Positions 58,717 through 64,000 of a stretch of 64,000 bases of DNA are shown here, piece by piece. The translations under genes and the position numbers were made by a program. The notes beneath the pieces were generated by a model. The model searched no databases, had not been told where the DNA came from, and was given only the letters and a program-made list of their open reading frames with translations. How positions within the stretch are numbered: the stretch's first letter is position 1; every line of letters starts with the position of its first letter. Source of the DNA: Amaurobius ferox (lineage: Eukaryota > Arthropoda > Arachnida > Araneae > Amaurobiidae); NCBI GenBank assembly GCA_951213105.1, contig OX578134.1:136747293-136811292 (forward strand), written 5' to 3'.

Positions 58717-60020
58717 AACAAGAAAGATCAATCATGCTTAAAACATTGATTATGAAACAATTTCCAACTTCAATACAATTTTATTTAAACATGTCTAAAA
58801 TGCAATACATTCCTCGGTAATATCTTAAAACATATCACAATACTACATTAATTTATCATATTTGAAAACTGAAAACTTCATCGAAAAAAATGAACTTCAT
58901 TCAAATGACGGCATTGAAATATTAATTGCCTGGTTTAAACATCTCTAAAATGTGATACATTCCTCGGAAATAATTTTAGAATTATCATAATACTACGATA
59001 ATTTATTATATTTGAAAACTTCATCGAAAACAACTGAAGTTCATTCAAATGACGTCATAGAAAAAATAACACGCCTGGCTCTCTCTATAAAAGCAGCATT
59101 TCATTCATAAATAATTTCCCATTCATGTCATTCATCACAATACTATAATTTATTTTATTTAAAAATTACGACCATGGAGTTACAAGTAATTAAACTCTAT
59201 GCGTAAAACTTCATCGAAAAATATCGTCCTTCTCTTTGTAAAATCAATGAATATCTCATTCATATAAGCTATGCAGACTCTATGAACTAAATGATTTTGT
59301 GTTAAAGAAATAACAACAATTCTAATACAACTCATTCCACATATTTTGCAGTTTACATTTTACATAGGTGAAAAATAGGCTTCGTTGTAGAAATAATCAA
59401 ATTTGGATGAGCATATAAACTCCAATTTATTGTAATTACGTTGTTTCAGTATGTAGATGCACAGAATTTAAGCAAAAATAAAGTGGTTTTAGGACGGATA
59501 CAACACTCAATATGAACAAAAAAGAACTTTAAAAACAGGATCTTGAGACAAGATGGATGCCATATATATCATTTTGAAGTGGGTCACGTGATCTTTTCAT
59601 ATCATGGTCACGTGATGGCTTCATATAAGAGGTGTTATTATTATTTTAATTTTAATTTAAAAAACTGCTGAATATATTTCGCTGAATTTTTTTTTTATAT
59701 ATTTTATGGAACAATTTGAATATTACCTAAAATTTTCGAAGCAATTTGTGAATTTTAAATCCGCTTAAAAAATGTTTGAAAAATTAGGTCCCATAGGGCT
59801 CAATGTATTTTATTTTTTCAATCCGGGTTCAATCCAAATCTAATTGGGTGATATTATTCATTTATATTCCCATAGGTCCTACAGACCATCTGAACAACAT
59901 ACTAAAATATCATTTTGATTAAGTCATTTTTACGACAGTTATCGTGCTAACGGACAGACAGACAAACAGACAGAATGAACAAAGTCATAAACACTTTTCA
60001 ACTTTGTTGTAAAGTGTTAA
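58717..60020 (-). mobile_element. Family A dispersed repeat, copy 3
   Basis: Reverse orientation: ACAAGAAAGATCAATCATGC at the left and ACTTTGTTGTAAAGTGTTAA at the right. The flanks share CATTGCATTAT: left TCATTGCATTATGTAA and right TCATTGCATTATATAA, one difference in 16, a likely target duplication. An A-run marks the left border. Confidence 0.75.
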
Positions 60021-60098
60021 AAATCATTGCATTATATAAGTCATAGCTGCATAAGAAAGAATTTTCCTCATGAAATGCTGATAATTAAATAATCATTT

Positions 60099-61428
60099 TT
60101 AACCCTTTACAACAAAGTTGAAAAGTGTTTATGGCTTTGTTCATTCTGTCTGTTTGTCTGTCTGTCTGGCTGTCTGTCCGTTAGCACAATAAGTGCCGTA
60201 AAAATGGCTTTATCAAAATGAAATTTTAGTATGTTGCTCAGGCGGTCTGTAGGACCTTTGGGAATATATATAATATCACCCAATTAGTTTTGGATTGCAC
60301 CCGTGTTGAAAAAATGAAATACATTGAACCCTATGCGACCTAATTTTTCAAACATTTTTAAGCGAATTTAAAATTCACAATTTGCTTCGAAAGTTTTAGA
60401 AAATATTCAAAGTATCTCATAAAATATATAAAAAAATGTTCAGCAAAATATATTCAGCACTTTTTTTAAATAACAATTAAAATAATAATTAAACCTTTTA
60501 TATGAAGAGATCACATGACCATTATATGAAGAGATCACGTGGTCCACTTCAAAATAAAATATGGCATCCATTTTGTGTCAGAATCGTGATTTTTAAAATT
60601 ATTTTTAATTTATATTTGCGTCGTATCCGTCCTAAAACCGCTTTATTTTTGCTTAATTTCTGTGCATCTGTATTCTGAAACAGCACAATTACAATATATT
60701 TCAGTTTAAATGATTAATACCATCCATATTGTGTCAAAATTGTAATTTTTAAAGTTCTTTTTAATTTAAACTTTGTGTTGTATCCGTCTTAAAACCGTTT
60801 TATTTTTGCTTAATTTCTGTGCATCTGTATTCTGAAACAACATAATTACAATATATTTGAGTTTAAATGATCATCAAACTTTGATTATTTCAACAACGAA
60901 ACATAATTTTTACTTATGGAAAATGTAAACTGATTAGGCTGTAAGATGAGTTGTATAAGAATTGCTGAATTTCTTTAACGCAAAATTATTTTGCGCAGGA
61001 GTCTGCAATATAGATGATATGAATGAAACATTCATTGATTTTACATAGAGAAGAAGTCGATTTAATGGCAGACTTCTTTTATGAAGTTTTATGCATAGAG
61101 TTAAATTAATTTAGCCTCCATGGTTTTAAGTTTTTAAGTAGAATAAATTATTGTAGTACTATGATGAATAAAATAAAAATGTATGAATGAAATATTTACT
61201 GCTTTTACACAGAGAGCCAGCCGATTTAAAATAATAATTCAATAGCGACATTTGAATCACTTTTATTTTTTTCCCATCAAGTATTAAATTTTCTAATATA
61301 ATTAAATATTGCAGTATTGTGATATATTACCGCTGAATGTATAGCATTTTAGAGATGTTTAAATAAAATTAGAAGTTGGAAAGTGTTTCATAATCAATGC
61401 TTTATGTAGCATGATTGATCTTTTTTGT
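60099..61428 (+). mobile_element. Family A dispersed repeat, copy 4
   Basis: Starts TTAACCCTTTACAACAAAGT and ends GATTGATCTTTTTTGT. It interrupts family C between ...AATCATTTT and GATTTCTTAAT. The uninterrupted text CATTTTGATTTCTTAAT is present in the paralogue at 62,110-62,128. Includes an internal duplication of a GTATCCGTC-T-AAAACCG / TTGCTTAATTTCTGTGCATC block. Confidence 0.75.
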
Positions 61429-62061
61429 GATTTCTTAATAATTTTCGTTATTGAATAAACATGTGAGAAATAAACTATGGTTATAGTTTCCATTTAAATT
61501 CATATTTCAAACCTTCGATTTTCAAAAGTGACTAATACGTTCAATAAACTCCTACAAAACTCAGAGATTTAATTGATTTTAACGTTTTAAACCAACTATT
61601 TCCAATCTTTTTCGTTGGGAATCATGGAGTTAGAGAGTAGAACTCCTACGAAAAAGTTTCGTTTTCCATTAATATCTCGACAATCCCTGGTCCTAGAAAC
61701 TCGAAACTTGGACTAAATTTAGGGGTTGAAGACCCAGACCGTCCGACTCATCCTAAGGACTCGAGCAACCGTTTGAACGGCCGTGACTAAATTTATGGGT
61801 GACTATTTTAAAGCTACCCACCATATTTTATTAAATTCGGTTTAGCCGTTCTCTCGTGATAATGAAACAAATGAAAGTTTTGTTTTTCACTAATATCTCG
61901 AGAACCACTGATCGTAGAAACTCGATACGTAGACTAATTTTTTTAAGTGGAGCTATTTCAAGACTACCCACCAAATTTCATCAAATTCGGTTCAGCCGTT
62001 CCCCCGTGATGTTGAATCATACATACATATATACATAGTTTTCTTCTTTATATATATAGAT

Positions 62062-62672
62062 GATATAAGAAAGAATCTTTCGCATAAATTGCTGATAATT
62101 AAATAACCATTTTGATTTCTTAATACTTTTCGTTGTTGAGTAAGTCTGTGAAAAATAAATCATGATTATAGAGTTTCCATTTAAGTTCATATTTCAAACC
62201 TGTGATTTTCAAAAGTGACTAATACGACAAAGTGACTCCCACAAAACTCAGAGATTTAATTGACTTTCATGTTAAAACCAACGATTTCCAACCTTTTTTG
62301 TTGGGAATCATGGAGTTAGATAGTTGAACTCCAAGGAAAAAGTTTCGTTTTCCATCAATGTCTCGATAACCACTTGTTTTAGAAACTCGAAACTTAGACT
62401 AATTTGATGGGGTTCTATTTCAAAGCTACCCACCAAATTTCTCCCGAGATAATGAGACAAAAGAAAGTCTCGTTTTTCACTAATATCTCGAGAACTACTA
62501 GTCGTAGAAACTCGAAATATAGGATACATTTTAAGTGGGGGAATTTCAAGATTACCCACCAAATTTCATCAAATTCGGTTCAGCCGTTCTCCTTTGATGT
62601 TGGATCATACATACATACATACATACATACATGCATACATACATACATACTTTTCTTCTTTTTTATATAGAT
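62062..62672 (+). mobile_element. Family C element, second tandem partial copy
   Basis: Begins GATATAAGAAAGAATCTTTC, parallels 60,050-62,055 without the family A insertion, and ends with TTCGGTTCAGCCGTTCTCC, (CATA)n and TTTTTTATATAGATG. Confidence 0.7.
62608..62652. repeat. (CATA)n microsatellite
   Basis: About ten CATA units near the 3' end of a family C element. Confidence 0.9.
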
Positions 62673-63384
62673 GAATACATGCAATAAATAACATTTAAAA
62701 TGTTTTCTTATTTCTAAATTAGATGAACTTTTACAATCATTTTATTAAATATGAAATCATGGTCGCCCATAGGCGTAGTAAAAAGGAGGGGGGTCACACT
62801 CCCCCATGGACATTCAGTATAACAAAGGTGAGCATCGAGCCAGTCAATGTTGTACATCATGTGCTTGAGTTCGTTCACCCCCCACCCCGGAAAAAGTTTT
62901 ACAGGGGCTATGAAGTAGAAATGTATTAGGATATTATTAACAAGTGATAGAAAAAATATATCAGTTTTGTAAATATAAACAACTAGAACTAACGAAATTA
63001 AGCAATTCAAAGGAGTGTACTAAAAATGGGTGAGAAATACATCTGGAACATAAGCTTAATTGAAAATCACTGTAGGCAACAATGTCCTTAAACAATTTTG
63101 TATATTAATTATTTACAAATATTATACTTTGAAAACCTAAAAATATCTTAACCACAATATGCTAAAAAACTGCTAGAAAATTATCAATGGCTTTTATTTA
63201 ACAGAGAATCTCGTGTAACGTGACTTTTACAGGGAAATCAGATTTATTCTTTCTAAAACTCCCAAATACGCAAACGGATGCTTCATCATATTGTTTCTGT
63301 GACTAAGTCCACTTCACAAACTACTTAAGTTTAATGGTAGTTATTATTAGTGTGTTTCTTCGTCTTGATATTGTTTACATTTAG
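62673..63384. other. AT-rich DNA, nothing firm assigned
   Basis: A C/G-richer patch at 62,760-62,905 (GGAGGGGGGTCACACTCCCC) has no recognised identity. The ORFs there are unconvincing. The possible 5' UTR of the next entry ends at 63,384. Confidence 0.4.
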
Positions 63385-63478
63385 GTGAGTATCATGTTAT
63401 TCATGGGAAATACTTCATATGTTTTAGTATTAAATATGATATTTTTTCTTTAATTAATAGAACCACTTTTGACTTAAA

Positions 63479-63595
63479 ATGGCGGATCCATTAGCCTTTC
63501 TCAAGAAATTTTCATTCATGAAACATCACATCCCATATTCAGTCATTGATTTAAGTTACTCTGTTTTGAAAGGATTGAAAATAGGGAAACAATAG
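63479..63595 (+). CDS. Possible short protein or broken first exon behind a 5' UTR intron
   Basis: TTTAG|GTGAGT at 63,384/63,385 and TTTCTTTAATTAATAG ending at 63,460 could bound a 76-nt 5' UTR intron. After 18 nt comes AAAATGGCG, a good initiation context. The 38-codon frame starts MADPLAFLKKFSFMKHHIPY and stops at 63,593. The first residues resemble Cdc73/parafibromin N-termini (MADPL-type), but the resemblance ends there. No good donor lies inside. It may be a truncated copy, an orphan ORF, or chance. Confidence 0.25.
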   Translation: MADPLAFLKKFSFMKHHIPYSVIDLSYSVLKGLKIGKQ

Positions 63596-63940
63596 CCCCC
63601 TCTTTCTAGAAGCTAGCCTTTAGTTCTGGCTTATCAGGGAGAGCGGAGTTTCACAGTTGGCCGATTCTATTGCTATGCTTCTATCAGAACAACTTAAAAG
63701 ATAGATGATTTCAGCTTCTAGATATGTATTTTAATGGGGAAAATACTTTGAAACGTCTCATTTTAAGTAATTAAAGTGTAACAGTTTTCTAAAAATTCGC
63801 AAAGTTATTTTTAAAAATATAATAAATAAAAGTATCTTTAAATTAGATTTTAAACAGGAAGGCTCAGCTTTGAGCCTCAATGTACGATATGTCACTGCTT
63901 ATTAGATAAAGCAGATTAATATAAATATATTCTAGCAGCA

Positions 63941-64000
63941 TACCCGTTCTTCGTACGGAGTATATAATATAAAGAAACTTATAATTCGCAATCATGTGTA
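63941..64000 (+). mobile_element. Possible start of another family C-like element
   Basis: CTAGCAGCATACCCGTTCTT resembles the family C start (CTAGCAGCGATTACCCGG). It is cut by the window end. Confidence 0.3.

Larger units (their letters stand above)
58572..62055 (+). mobile_element. Family C element with two nested family A insertions
   Basis: Starts GACTAGCAGCGATTACCCGG (with CGTTGCTCGGG) and ends with TTCGGTTCAGCCGTTC, (CATA)n and TTTATATATATAGATG. Ends like these are familiar from dispersed arthropod repeats. Its own body is split at 58,717-60,020 and 60,099-61,428 by family A copies. Internally it has a duplicated ~130-bp block (ATCTCGA-AACC-CTGGTC-TAGAAACTCGA and its partner). Confidence 0.6.

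Noticed and set aside
63479..63595. Cdc73/parafibromin gene
   Set aside because: Only the first five or so residues fit; the rest does not resemble the family.

Overview
The window is AT-rich eukaryotic DNA dominated by introns and mobile-element debris. Only short ORFs are present, and spliced coding exons have to be found from splice sites and reading frame. The tRNA-derived SINEs, Tc1-like and hAT remnants, I/Jockey-type LINE RNase H, LTR-element gag remnant and many simple repeats suggest an arthropod. A spider is my best guess from general impression only; no marker gene proves it.

The most important content is a minus-strand gene spread over about 54.0 to 28.1 kb and perhaps further. 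Its first coding exon (53,872-53,994) encodes 40 residues with one hydrophobic membrane-anchor segment followed by basic residues. It is followed by at least 20 intact 45-nt exons (50,548 down to 41,841), each with an AG acceptor and a GT donor, each exactly 15 codons in phase 0-0. They sit in a tandem array of mostly ~427-bp units and encode Ser/Pro/Lys-rich 15-mers. Three more units carry decayed exons. Downstream are two 54-nt phase 0-0 exons (38.5 and 37.5 kb). Then come two copies of an 89-nt plus 67/43-nt exon pair, carried on a 3.3-kb tandem segmental duplication (27.9-34.1 kb). All these exons join in one open frame of at least 472 residues. The 3' end is not resolved, and I do not recognise the protein.

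Layout. 1-1.5 kb: element with ~54-bp terminal inverted repeats. 2.2-2.5 kb: SINE-tail relative with a perfect 19-bp hairpin. 3.1-10.8 kb: mostly unassigned AT-rich DNA with two small protein-like stretches. 10.85-12.25 kb: decayed Tc1-like element on the minus strand. 12.8-15.7 kb: tRNA-like SINE heads, a ~1-kb tandem duplication and small hAT-like elements. 16.1-17.0 kb: family B repeat. 17.64-19.12 kb: Tc1-like element on the plus strand. 20.3-21.6 kb: family A repeat. 22.5-25.8 kb: family B halves flanking a LINE 3' fragment. 27.9-54.0 kb: the exon-array gene, with SINEs, foldback element, (TA)n tracts and families A and B in its introns. 51.5-52.9 kb: family B next to a hAT transposase pseudogene. 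55.5-57.65 kb: gag remnant split by a family B element. 58.57-62.67 kb: nest of family C with two opposed family A insertions. 63.4-63.6 kb: possible small spliced 5' gene end.

Assignments rest on reading the sequence and family knowledge. No alignment or database search was run. Family labels A-D are local to this window.
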